Assembly: GCA_028277345.1 (NCBI GenBank)
Contig: JANQGM010000006.1
Coordinates: forward strand, 46,535-110,534
Direction of reading: 5' to 3'
Source of the DNA: Candidatus Bipolaricaulota bacterium
GTDB taxonomy: Bacteria > Bipolaricaulota > Bipolaricaulia > UBA7950 > UBA9294
DNA: 64,000 nt
In this document: positions 57,187-64,000 of the stretch, in pieces
Layout: each line of letters starts with the position of its first letter
How positions within the stretch are numbered: the stretch's first letter is position 1
The notes under the pieces: model-generated
Told to the model about the DNA's origin: nothing
The model's database searches: none
What the model saw: only the letters and a program-made list of their open reading frames with translations
Program-made: the position numbers and the translations under genes

Positions 57187-59964
57187 ATGAAGTTTGTGTA
57201 CTCCTTCAGCAAGAAACATGTGGAAGGCGACCGAGGGATGAAAGAGCTGCTGGGAGGCAAAGGCGCCAATCTCGCTGAGATGGCGACGCTGGGACTACCC
57301 GTACCTCCAGGCTTTACCTGCTCGACCGAAGCCTGCGATGCCTACTACAAACTTGGGAAGTCCAAGTTATTCGCCACCATGAAACCCGAAATCCAAGCAG
57401 CGCTCGGACAACTTGAGCAGGTGACCGGAAAGACATTCGGCAAGGGGCCTCATCCACTACTGCTGTCCGTTCGATCCGGAGCCGCCGTCTCCATGCCTGG
57501 CATGATGGATACCGTTCTGAACCTCGGATTGAACCCGACAACCCTCAAAGCCCTCATCGAATCAAGCGGCAATGAGCGATTTGTCCTTGATTCCTACAGG
57601 CGTTTTATTCAGATGTTCGGAAACGTTGTCATGGGCGTCGAACATCACGCCTTCGAGCACGAGCTGGAGGCCGTCAAGAAGGCCCGCCGTGCCAAGCTTG
57701 ACACCGATCTGACCGTGTCCGGACTGGAAGATGTCATCGATCGCTACTTGGCCGTATGCAAGAAGGCGACCGGCAAACCGTTCCCAACCCATCCCATGAC
57801 CCAGCTGACAGAAGGCATCGACGCCGTCTTCCGATCTTGGAACAATCCCCGTGCGATCAAGTACCGCCAACTGAACGACATTCGCGGCCTTCTTGGCACC
57901 GCCGTCAACGTCCAGACCATGGTGTTTGGCAACAGTGGCGAGAATTCCGCGACCGGCGTGGCGTTCACACGCGACCCGTCGACAGGCGACAACAAGTTCT
58001 TCTACGGCGAATACCTTGTGAACGCACAGGGAGAGGACGTCGTTGCCGGTATCCGCACGCCTCAACAGATTACGCTCAAGGGCTCTCGCTCCTGGGCCAA
58101 ATCACAGAACGTGGCTGAAGCGGATCGCAAGTCCAACTTCCCCTCGCTCGAGGAGATCATGCCCGATGCCTTTGTGGAACTGGATCGTATCCGCGTGAAG
58201 CTCGAGAAACACTACAAAGACATGCAGGATCTTGAGTTCACCATCGAGAATGGCGAGCTGTTCATCCTCCAAACGCGAAGTGGTAAGCGAACGGCGCAAG
58301 CCGCCGTCAAGATCGCCACCGATCTTGTCAAGGAGAAACTGATTACCGAGAAGCAGGCCGTGCTCAGCATCGATCCAGGCGCGCTCGATCAGCTTCTACA
58401 TCCCGTCTTCGTCAAGGCCTCTGAGGAAAAGGCCCAGCAAATCGCTGTCGGGCTCCCGGCGTCGCCCGGCGCAGCCACCGGCCAGGTCGTTTTTACCGCC
58501 GAAGATGCCGAGGCGTGGGTCGCTAAAGGCAAGCAAGTCATTCTCTGCCGCACGGAGACAAGCCCCGAAGATATCGGAGGCATGGATGCCGCCGTCGGCG
58601 TGCTGACCTCACGCGGTGGGATGACCTCGCATGCCGCCGTTGTCGCGCGACAGATGGGCACGTGCTGCGTCGCCGGCGTGGCCGACGTCAACATCAACTA
58701 CAAGACCAAACGATTCACGTGCGGTGGCGTCACCGTCAAGGAAGGCGATTGGATCTCGCTGAACGGATCCGTCGGCGCCGTTTACAAAGGGCAAGTCGAG
58801 ACCGTCGATCCAAGCCTGACGGGACCGTTCGGCACCATCATGAAGCTCGCGGACAAGTACCGAAAGCTCGGCGTGCGAACCAATGCCGACACGCCACATG
58901 ACACCGCAGTCGCCGTCAAGTTCGGCGCCGAAGGCATCGGCCTGTGCCGGACCGAGCACATGTTCTTCGAAGGGAATCGCATCGTGTCGTTCCGACGACT
59001 GATTCTCGTTGCCGAGACAGTCAAGAAACTTCGCGAGGATCACGGCATTGACGACCTGACCGTTCTGCAAAAGGCCTGTGGCAAGAACGCCAAGGCCGTT
59101 GACGCGATCAAGCAATACAAGCAGGCGCTGCGCGAACTTCTTCCCTTGCAGCGCAAGGACTTCACGGGCATCTTCAAGGCACTCAAGGGCCGACCGTGTA
59201 CCGTCCGTCTGCTCGACCCGCCGCTTCATGAGTTCCTGCCCAACGACACGGCCGGCCAGAAAGAGATGGCCGAGACCATGGGTGTGCGGCCATCCGACAT
59301 CAAGCGACTGGTCGAATCGCTGCATGAGTTCAACCCGATGCTCGGACACCGCGGCTGCCGCCTCGGCCTAACCTATCCCGATGTCACGGAAATGCAAACG
59401 CGTGCCATCTGCGAAGCCGCCGTCGCCATCAAGGGTTCAAAGCCGGAGATCATGATTCCTCTCGTGGGGAACGTGAAGGAGCTGGCGAATCAGAAGGCGA
59501 TCGTCGAGCGAACCATCGCCGATGTCGAGGCGAAGAAGGGCGTGAAGCTGAACGTTTTGATCGGCACGATGATCGAGGTTCCGCGTGCTGCACTGACGGC
59601 TGATGAAATCGCGGAAGAGGCCGAGTTCTTCAGTTTCGGAACCAACGACCTCACTCAAATGGGGTGCGGGTTCTCGCGAGACGATGCAGCAAAGTTCCTC
59701 CAGGATTACGTTGAGATGGGCATCTACGAGAAAGATCCCTTCCAGGTTCTCGACCAGAATGGCGTTGGGAAGCTCGTAAAGATGGCGTGCGTAGACGGTC
59801 GCAAAACGAGGAAGGACCTCAAGCTCGGCATCTGCGGCGAGCATGGTGGAGAACCCTCCTCTGTCGGCTTCTGCCACAAGGTCGGACTCGACTACGTCAG
59901 TTGTAGCCCCTACCGTGTCCCGATTGCTAGGCTTGCAGCAGCTCAAGCAGCCATTCGCAAATAG
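57187..59964 (+). CDS. ppdK: Pyruvate, phosphate dikinase
   Basis: PPDK interconverts pyruvate + ATP + Pi with PEP + AMP + PPi, often run in the glycolytic direction in anaerobes to gain ATP from PPi. The start follows GGAGGTG. The 925-residue protein has the nucleotide-binding domain at the N-terminus (YSFSKKHVEGDRGMKELLGGKGANLAEM), the swivelling domain with the phospho-His in TSRGGMTSHAAVVARQMGTCC, and the PEP/pyruvate barrel closing with ICGEHGGEPSSVGFCHKVG. It lies 25 nt after ftsY, last gene of the operon. Confidence 0.96.
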   Translation: MKFVYSFSKKHVEGDRGMKELLGGKGANLAEMATLGLPVPPGFTCSTEACDAYYKLGKSKLFATMKPEIQAALGQLEQVTGKTFGKGPHPLLLSVRSGAAVSMPGMMDTVLNLGLNPTTLKALIESSGNERFVLDSYRRFIQMFGNVVMGVEHHAFEHELEAVKKARRAKLDTDLTVSGLEDVIDRYLAVCKKATGKPFPTHPMTQLTEGIDAVFRSWNNPRAIKYRQLNDIRGLLGTAVNVQTMVFGNSGENSATGVAFTRDPSTGDNKFFYGEYLVNAQGEDVVAGIRTPQQITLKGSRSWAKSQNVAEADRKSNFPSLEEIMPDAFVELDRIRVKLEKHYKDMQDLEFTIENGELFILQTRSGKRTAQAAVKIATDLVKEKLITEKQAVLSIDPGALDQLLHPVFVKASEEKAQQIAVGLPASPGAATGQVVFTAEDAEAWVAKGKQVILCRTETSPEDIGGMDAAVGVLTSRGGMTSHAAVVARQMGTCCVAGVADVNINYKTKRFTCGGVTVKEGDWISLNGSVGAVYKGQVETVDPSLTGPFGTIMKLADKYRKLGVRTNADTPHDTAVAVKFGAEGIGLCRTEHMFFEGNRIVSFRRLILVAETVKKLREDHGIDDLTVLQKACGKNAKAVDAIKQYKQALRELLPLQRKDFTGIFKALKGRPCTVRLLDPPLHEFLPNDTAGQKEMAETMGVRPSDIKRLVESLHEFNPMLGHRGCRLGLTYPDVTEMQTRAICEAAVAIKGSKPEIMIPLVGNVKELANQKAIVERTIADVEAKKGVKLNVLIGTMIEVPRAALTADEIAEEAEFFSFGTNDLTQMGCGFSRDDAAKFLQDYVEMGIYEKDPFQVLDQNGVGKLVKMACVDGRKTRKDLKLGICGEHGGEPSSVGFCHKVGLDYVSCSPYRVPIARLAAAQAAIRK

Positions 59965-60179
59965 CTTGAGCTGCTAGAGAATGTCCGACGAGCGCGGCTC
60001 GGTCGGACATTCTCACAAGCTGGAGGCCTATTCGTTGGTGCCTCCAGCCAGGCGCAATCAGGCGGCGATTCAAAAGTAGCCTAAACTGCGGTTTTGAAAT
60101 CACACTGCCCCCGGTCTTGTGCCGGGGGCGTTCTGTCGGGATTGCCTTGTTCACTATTCGATGCGCCTGGGGCGCATCG
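59938..60179. repeat. Cluster of five perfect inverted repeats downstream of ppdK
   Basis: Five successive stems: (1) GCAGCTCAAGC/GCTTGAGCTGC (59938-59948/59964-59974), spanning the ppdK stop codon; (2) GAGAATGTCCGAC/GTCGGACATTCTC (59977-59989/60002-60014) with an inner GAGC/GCTC; (3) GCTGGAGGC/GCCTCCAGC (60019-60027/60040-60048); (4) GCCCCCGG/CCGGGGGC (60107-60114/60122-60129); (5) CGATGCGCC/GGCGCATCG (60159-60167/60171-60179). None has a clear T-tract, though (4) is followed by GTTCTGT. Some must serve as terminators for ppdK and the convergent gene; five in 240 bp is more than that needs. Confidence 0.7.
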
Positions 60180-60240
60180 TCGTCGCACCTCTGCCCAGCT
60201 CTAGGAGTTAGCCCAGTGTCATGTCCTCCCAAGAGCAGGA

Positions 60241-60708
60241 CTACGATTCTTTTTCGCGTTCGTTTGCAGAAACAATGCGTAACTTGTTTAGATGATCGCG
60301 AAGATGGTCGTTGACAATCGACAGGTGTTCTTCCGGGGAATAGCTTCTCGACCCCACCTTGTACGGAATGAGGCTGATACGCGGATTCAGAATCGATGCC
60401 TCGATTGCCTTCTGTGCATCGGTAAGCCTCGCGAGAAGCTCTTCGATGGAGCAGCCCGCGAACGCCTCAGCGCTACGTCTTCCAAGCTGCGCATAGGTTC
60501 CCTTGAGCGGTTTCGGCTTCACACCATTGGCCAGATCCGTAACATTGCGCGCGAAGCTCTCGTGCCAAAACACAATATGAACAAGGATATCCCGGGCCGT
60601 CCAAGACGTATTGGCCAGAAAACTCGCATCATCGAGCTTCGCATAGAAACCGTGCACCTCAGCGACCGTTGCACCCAACTTCGTCAGTAATTTACTTGGT
60701 TTATCCAT
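60241..60708 (-). CDS. DinB/ClbS-like four-helix protein
   Basis: A 155-residue cytoplasmic protein. SWTARDILVHIVFWHESFARN is the conserved second helix of the ClbS/DfsB branch of the DinB-like superfamily, with His residues positioned to bind a metal; a further His cluster sits in SPEEHLSIVNDHLRDHLNKL. DinB-like proteins act as thiol-dependent transferases or hydrolases in resistance and detoxification. The substrate is unknown. It is convergent with ppdK. Confidence 0.75.
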   Translation of the reverse strand: MDKPSKLLTKLGATVAEVHGFYAKLDDASFLANTSWTARDILVHIVFWHESFARNVTDLANGVKPKPLKGTYAQLGRRSAEAFAGCSIEELLARLTDAQKAIEASILNPRISLIPYKVGSRSYSPEEHLSIVNDHLRDHLNKLRIVSANEREKES

Positions 60709-60808
60709 TCAACACTCCCACATCAGATCCCATACAGCAGGATGAACGTATCATCTCACCCTGAGAGGACCATCCCTCACCCTTCGATTGCTTTCTCATT
60801 TATCCCAC

Positions 60809-61053
60809 CAGAGAAACGAGCTTGCTCGTTTCTCTGAGCAACTCCTTCCGTGTGCAGATAAGCCGCCATTCTCAAAGCAGCTCCTTTCGTATTCAAATGA
60901 GTTCCCATGCGCAGACAAGCAGTCATTCGGTGATAGCCTATCGGTCAGAGAAATTGGCTTCCACTTGTCGATTTCTCTCAAGCAACTCCTTCTGTACACA
61001 CATGAGTTGCCGCTTTCCAAGCAACTCCTTCTGTACACACATGAGTTGCCGCT
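60809..61053. repeat. 39-bp imperfect tandem repeats with interleaved inverted repeats
   Basis: Two identical 35-nt units (60980-61014 and 61019-61053) start with AAGCAACTCCTTCTGTACAC and repeat with period 39. Two diverged units (60836 and 60875) also have period 39, and a further partial unit begins at 60917 (42 nt on). Each perfect unit holds a 7-bp stem, GCAACTC/GAGTTGC. Two longer inverted repeats are interleaved: CAGAGAAACGAGC/GCTCGTTTCTCTG (60809-60836) and AGAGAAAT/ATTTCTCT (60947-60978). Spacings are multiples of three, so frames on both strands stay open with 13-residue periodic peptides, but no frame has an RBS. The stretch 60709-61057 otherwise holds nothing I recognise. Confidence 0.8.
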
Positions 61054-61057
61054 GCCG

Positions 61058-61399
61058 CTACATTCCTGGAAGCTCCAGCGCTTCCTGCACCTCGATCGAG
61101 CATGCCGCATTCCATTCCAAATGGGGATGCCCCTCCAACAACTTGACAGCCTCTTCCATCGAGCCCGCCTGAAGGATGGAGTAGCCGGCGATGTCGTTTC
61201 CGCTTGGCACGTTCGATCCATCCGGCTTCAGCATCTGACCGTTGGTCAAGGGGGAGCCAAGATCGACGAGGCGATCGCCGATGCGCTCCGCCCACTGCAT
61301 CCAAACTTCCATGCCCTTAGCTTGCTCCTTGAGACTGGCCTGCGACATCTTCTCCACCGCATCCTTCGGCGAGTGGTAAATCACAATGAAACGTTTCAT
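61058..61399 (-). CDS. YCII-related domain protein
   Basis: Start at ATG 61399, with AAGGAG 6 nt upstream; two in-frame Mets further up are less well placed. A 113-residue protein of the YciI/DGPF-like ferredoxin-fold family: KRFIVIYHSPKDAVEKM, then MEVWMQWAERIGDRLVDLGSPL, SGNDIAGYSILQAGSMEEAVKLLEGHPHLEW and a His-containing C-terminus. Family members form barrel dimers with presumed enzymatic roles but no assigned reaction here. The 39-bp repeat array begins 4 nt after its end. Confidence 0.8.
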   Translation of the reverse strand: MKRFIVIYHSPKDAVEKMSQASLKEQAKGMEVWMQWAERIGDRLVDLGSPLTNGQMLKPDGSNVPSGNDIAGYSILQAGSMEEAVKLLEGHPHLEWNAACSIEVQEALELPGM

Positions 61400-61649
61400 G
61401 ATCATCTCCTTAACCGCAGATCCCTTCACGGGTGCAAATCATCGCCCCTCTGTCGATCAAACAGCTAAAATCAGTTTAGATAAAGTCCATGAAGCGGCTG
61501 TAACCAATCGATGAAGATCGGGCAAAGGGCGGTAAACGACGCCAATGATTTTTCGTGTGCCAATATAGTTGTTACTATGATAGGGTAAACGCGGAACGAT
61601 GATCGCCGGATGCTGAACCAAGATCGAATTCGTTGAAAAGGAGCCCACC

Positions 61650-62654
61650 ATGGATCGTAAGATTGCGAAAAGGATCGCTCGGCATCTAAATATCACCGCG
61701 GAGAACTTCGAGCGGAGAAAAGCATTCTTGGGGATTGAAGCCGAGGATATTCGCCGCATCAAGGCCTTTCGGGCATTGCTTCCCGGCACACCTCCAGAAT
61801 TGTTCGACTCCTTTTACGATCACCTCATGGCGTTTCACGAAACGCGGTCCTATTTCAAAGGCGATGAAGTGCTCGTGCGCCTGAAGAAGAAGCAGATGGC
61901 TTATTTCGACCAACTCTTCTCCGGAAACTATGACATGGACTACATGCTGTCACGCCTACAAGTCGGCTACGTGCATGTGCAATTGAACATCGTTCCCCTC
62001 TGGTACATCGGCGCCTACAACAAGTACATGCAGGGGATCAAGCTGCTCGTCGACGAACACGCCGAGGAGAAGGAACTGACCTATAAATCGATCGTTAAGG
62101 TCATCATGATGGAGATCGTTCTCACCCTGGAGAGCTTCCATTACACCAAGTACCGACTTCAGGAAGAACTCAAGCGAATGGCAATCACAGATGACCTCAC
62201 CGGCGTGTTCAACCGAAGGAAGCTGGAAGAGGTCATGAACCTCGAAATGGATCGCGCCAATCGCACCGGTCAGGATCTCTCTGTATTGATGGTGGATATC
62301 GACCACTTCAAGGCCGTCAATGATACCCACGGCCATCAGGCAGGAGATGACGTTCTGATTGAGATCACCAAGCTTTCCAAGAACTCGTTGCGGGAATCAG
62401 ACTATGTCATCCGCTACGGTGGAGAGGAATTCCTCGTATGCATGCCGGAAACCTCGCTCGAAGAGGCCGCTCAAATCGCCGAGCGACTGCGGAGAGTTGT
62501 CGCCGAGCATACGTTCGACACAGTGGGCCATATCACGATCAGCATCGGAGTTTCTGGCTACGACAAAGGGGAAAGCCAAGAAACATTCATCAAGCGCGCG
62601 GACCAGAAGCTCTACGACGCCAAACAATCGGGGAGAAACCGGGTTTGTTTCTGA
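61650..62654 (+). CDS. Globin-coupled diguanylate cyclase
   Basis: A 334-residue cytoplasmic sensor enzyme. Residues ~1-160 form a sensor globin with the proximal His109 in LQVGYVHVQLNIVPLWYIGAY. Residues ~178-334 are a GGDEF domain with LMVDIDHFKAVNDTHGH (metal-binding Asp216) and the active site G257-G-E-E-F261. R248-E-S-D251, five residues before the active site, is a complete inhibitory I-site. It should make c-di-GMP in response to O2, NO or CO bound to heme. GAAAAGGAG precedes the ATG. No phosphodiesterase is adjacent. Two c-di-GMP riboswitches lie 38 kb away in the same window. Confidence 0.93.
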   Translation: MDRKIAKRIARHLNITAENFERRKAFLGIEAEDIRRIKAFRALLPGTPPELFDSFYDHLMAFHETRSYFKGDEVLVRLKKKQMAYFDQLFSGNYDMDYMLSRLQVGYVHVQLNIVPLWYIGAYNKYMQGIKLLVDEHAEEKELTYKSIVKVIMMEIVLTLESFHYTKYRLQEELKRMAITDDLTGVFNRRKLEEVMNLEMDRANRTGQDLSVLMVDIDHFKAVNDTHGHQAGDDVLIEITKLSKNSLRESDYVIRYGGEEFLVCMPETSLEEAAQIAERLRRVVAEHTFDTVGHITISIGVSGYDKGESQETFIKRADQKLYDAKQSGRNRVCF

Positions 62655-62739
62655 TCTTCTTATAGGGCCAACGTCGTCCCAGCACAGCCGAGCACGTCTG
62701 ACGTTCCAGCGCTCCAGGCCTCGTGGCAACGAGTCGTCA

Positions 62740-63165
62740 TCAATCGCCCTCTCGCATCGACGTCTGGTTCCTGAGCAGGTCATCCAGTCTGGCCTTGTTC
62801 TCATAGGGGAGGATGAACCGCTCTCGATCCCTCTGTGGAATGTCGCCCCCAGCACGATCGGCGAACTCCTCGTAGACGACGAACCGTTCTTGAAGCCTGC
62901 TACAACCATAGTCCGGGCACTCCGCGCACGTTCCCAGCCCCTTCTCGATGACGCACGGACGCACAGGACAGCGTTGATCGATCAACTGAGGATTCTCAGC
63001 CATGCAGCCATCGCAGACGATATCTTCGGGTGGTATGCGGAATCCGAAGTACGTGTGCCACCCATCACTCAGCACGGCACGATTCTCAGGATTCGCTTCG
63101 ACGTTCGGTCGATACGCCAGGCAAAGGTCACATCGATACCCACAGCGCGTCAGGATCTCTTTCAC
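62740..63165 (-). CDS. Cysteine-rich DUF3795-like protein
   Basis: GTG 63165 is chosen since GGAGGTG lies 4-10 nt upstream and the product then begins VKEILTRCGYRCDLCLAYRPN, as in this family. The 141-residue protein contains ~11 Cys in CxxC-like arrays: CGYRCDLC, CDGC, CPVRPC, CAECPDYGC. These are likely ligands for zinc or an iron-sulfur cluster. Function unknown. It is 75 nt downstream of the GNAT gene and likely co-transcribed. Confidence 0.7.
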   Translation of the reverse strand: MKEILTRCGYRCDLCLAYRPNVEANPENRAVLSDGWHTYFGFRIPPEDIVCDGCMAENPQLIDQRCPVRPCVIEKGLGTCAECPDYGCSRLQERFVVYEEFADRAGGDIPQRDRERFILPYENKARLDDLLRNQTSMREGD

Positions 63166-63240
63166 GGCACACCTCCGATAATTCGCAACTTGCGCGACGG
63201 TCAACAATCTCCCTTTCTCATCACCGAAAGCCAATCCCCT

Positions 63241-63738
63241 CTAGATCTCCCGCAGCATGAGCAAGGAGTCGCCATCGTCCGCATGGATCTCGAAACCACA
63301 CGCCCGATACAAATGCAACGCGTGATTGTCCTTGCTAACCATCAAGCTCATCCGCTCGATTTCCTGCTGCGCCGCATGCTTGATGAGCCGGTCCAGCATT
63401 TTTCTTCCGATTCCCTGGCGTCGGAAGTCACCGTGGACCGCCAGAACCAACGTGGGGATTCCCTCGCTGATATGTCCGCGGATGTAGTTATCATCCGCCC
63501 AGAATCGATACCACGCCGCTCCAGCCCGCGCGGAGTCCACCAGCGCGATTACACCCGCATCGCCTTCCCAATCTCCCAGCTGTTCGACCGCCTTGCCGAT
63601 ACCTGGACTGGGGGGCAGGGCCTCATCGAACGGGGGATTCGTTCCCTCCGCGATCGAGCGCCAGTAGACGGCCTCGTAGAGCATCTCCCGGAGAAAGGGA
63701 GTGTCCGCGGATTCGATGGGGCGCAGTTCGATCATCAT
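63241..63738 (-). CDS. GNAT-family N-acetyltransferase
   Basis: Start at ATG 63738 (a second ATG follows at once), with AGGAG ~10 nt upstream. The 165-residue protein has ELRPIESADTPFLREML at its N-terminus, the acetyl-CoA-binding V-H-x-D-F-R-R-Q-G-I-G-R-K-M-L segment (motif A, R/Q-x-x-G-x-G/A) and a C-terminal NHALHLYRACGFE (motif B). It transfers an acetyl group from acetyl-CoA to an unknown amine. Probable middle gene of a three-gene operon. Confidence 0.85.
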   Translation of the reverse strand: MMIELRPIESADTPFLREMLYEAVYWRSIAEGTNPPFDEALPPSPGIGKAVEQLGDWEGDAGVIALVDSARAGAAWYRFWADDNYIRGHISEGIPTLVLAVHGDFRRQGIGRKMLDRLIKHAAQQEIERMSLMVSKDNHALHLYRACGFEIHADDGDSLLMLREI

Positions 63739-63788
63739 CCGGCATCTTCTCCTAACTCTCCGGCCGTCACGAGCTCGTTTCGCACACA

Positions 63789-64000
63789 CTAGACCTCGAC
63801 GATACGATCCAGCACCGCGGCCAGTTCAAGGGTGACTTGAATCTCGTGCGCGCCGAAATCCGCGGGCTTGCCCGTCCGTTCCTCGTACAAACGGACCAGA
63901 TCCTCGGCCGTGCTTCCTCGGAGAGAATCGAGAGTTTGGAATCCGGCATCGTACAGCAAGCGGGCGAACACAGGGCCCACGCCATACAACCGGCACAAAT
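63789..64000 (-). CDS. Helix-hairpin-helix (DUF4332-like) protein, C-terminal part only
   Basis: The frame is open to the window's right edge, so the start lies outside. The visible ~70 residues read LYGVGPVFARLLYDAGFQTL, DSLRGSTAEDLVRLYEE and a C-terminal helix. The G-V-G-P motif and following helix pair are those of non-specific DNA-binding helix-hairpin-helix repeats, as in DUF4332 proteins. Ends 50 nt before the GNAT start. Confidence 0.7.
   Translation of the reverse strand, partial: LCRLYGVGPVFARLLYDAGFQTLDSLRGSTAEDLVRLYEERTGKPADFGAHEIQVTLELAAVLDRIVEV

Noticed and set aside
60809..61053. CRISPR array
   Set aside because: Repeats are adjacent, with no unique spacers of constant length, and no cas gene is nearby.
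60796..61221. Minus-strand frame of ~140 codons with repeated NSCVYRRSC peptides
   Set aside because: It overlaps the well-supported YCII gene in another frame, has no RBS, and its periodicity follows from the 39-bp DNA repeats.
60788..61468. Plus-strand frame of ~226 codons with SKQLLLYTHELPL repeats
   Set aside because: It runs antisense through the whole YCII gene and has no RBS. I treat the region as a DNA repeat, with the alternative noted.

Overview
The window reads as a chromosomal segment of a strictly anaerobic, fermentative bacterium. Gene starts carry clear Shine-Dalgarno sites, genes are packed into short operons with many ATGA or GTGA overlaps, and the housekeeping genes (gyrA, tyrS, gltX, argS, ftsY, uppP, rsmD) are bacterial. 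A tungsten/molybdopterin aldehyde:ferredoxin oxidoreductase, pyruvate phosphate dikinase and a complete 14-gene membrane-bound [NiFe] hydrogenase of the Pyrococcus Mbh type point to ferredoxin-based energy metabolism with hydrogen evolution. A deep-branching candidate phylum (for example Bipolaricaulota) would fit, but that is inference; no rRNA or tRNA gene was recognised in the window to test it.

Layout. 1-3.4 kb: 5' part of a secreted clostripain-like gene, a membrane-spanning winged-helix regulator and a secreted beta-helix protein. 3.4-6.5 kb: AOR with two ubiquitin-like (MoaD/ThiS) genes. 6.5-12.9 kb: small membrane and secreted proteins, a D-2-hydroxyacid dehydrogenase, an ECF sigma / zinc anti-sigma / coiled-coil operon, a queuosine salvage protein and a ComEA-like protein. 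13-21.7 kb: TMEM165/GDT1-type transporter, surE-rsmD, a HAD phosphatase coupled to a secreted C39-like protease, then a coupled cluster gltX - TlpA-like thioredoxin - membrane thioredoxin - polyferredoxin - uppP. 21.7-35.2 kb: surface proteins, namely a secreted beta-sandwich protein behind two tandem c-di-GMP-I riboswitches, a 2,013-residue alpha-2-macroglobulin and a roughly 1,590-residue seven-PKD-domain protein. 35.3-43.4 kb: mbhA-N. 43.4-54.1 kb: gyrA-tyrS-small membrane protein, a peptide-type ABC importer (binding protein and two permeases, no ATPases in view) and a degenerate peptidase-MA-like protein. 54.3-60 kb: spoVS-argS-ftsY-ppdK. 60-64 kb: DinB-like and YCII proteins flanking an array of 39-bp repeats, a globin-coupled diguanylate cyclase, and a small operon with DUF3795, GNAT and helix-hairpin-helix proteins.

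How the parts may work together. AOR yields reduced ferredoxin, which Mbh can oxidise to H2 while pumping ions. A NapH-like polyferredoxin sits in one operon with two extracytoplasmic thioredoxin-fold proteins, suggesting a route for low-potential electrons to envelope thiols. A heme-globin diguanylate cyclase and two c-di-GMP aptamers in the same window suggest that gas or redox state controls a surface protein.

The strongest candidates for something undescribed are the tandem-riboswitch surface gene, the polyferredoxin/double-CxxC thioredoxin cluster, the inverted-topology one-component membrane regulator, and the 39-bp hairpin repeat array.
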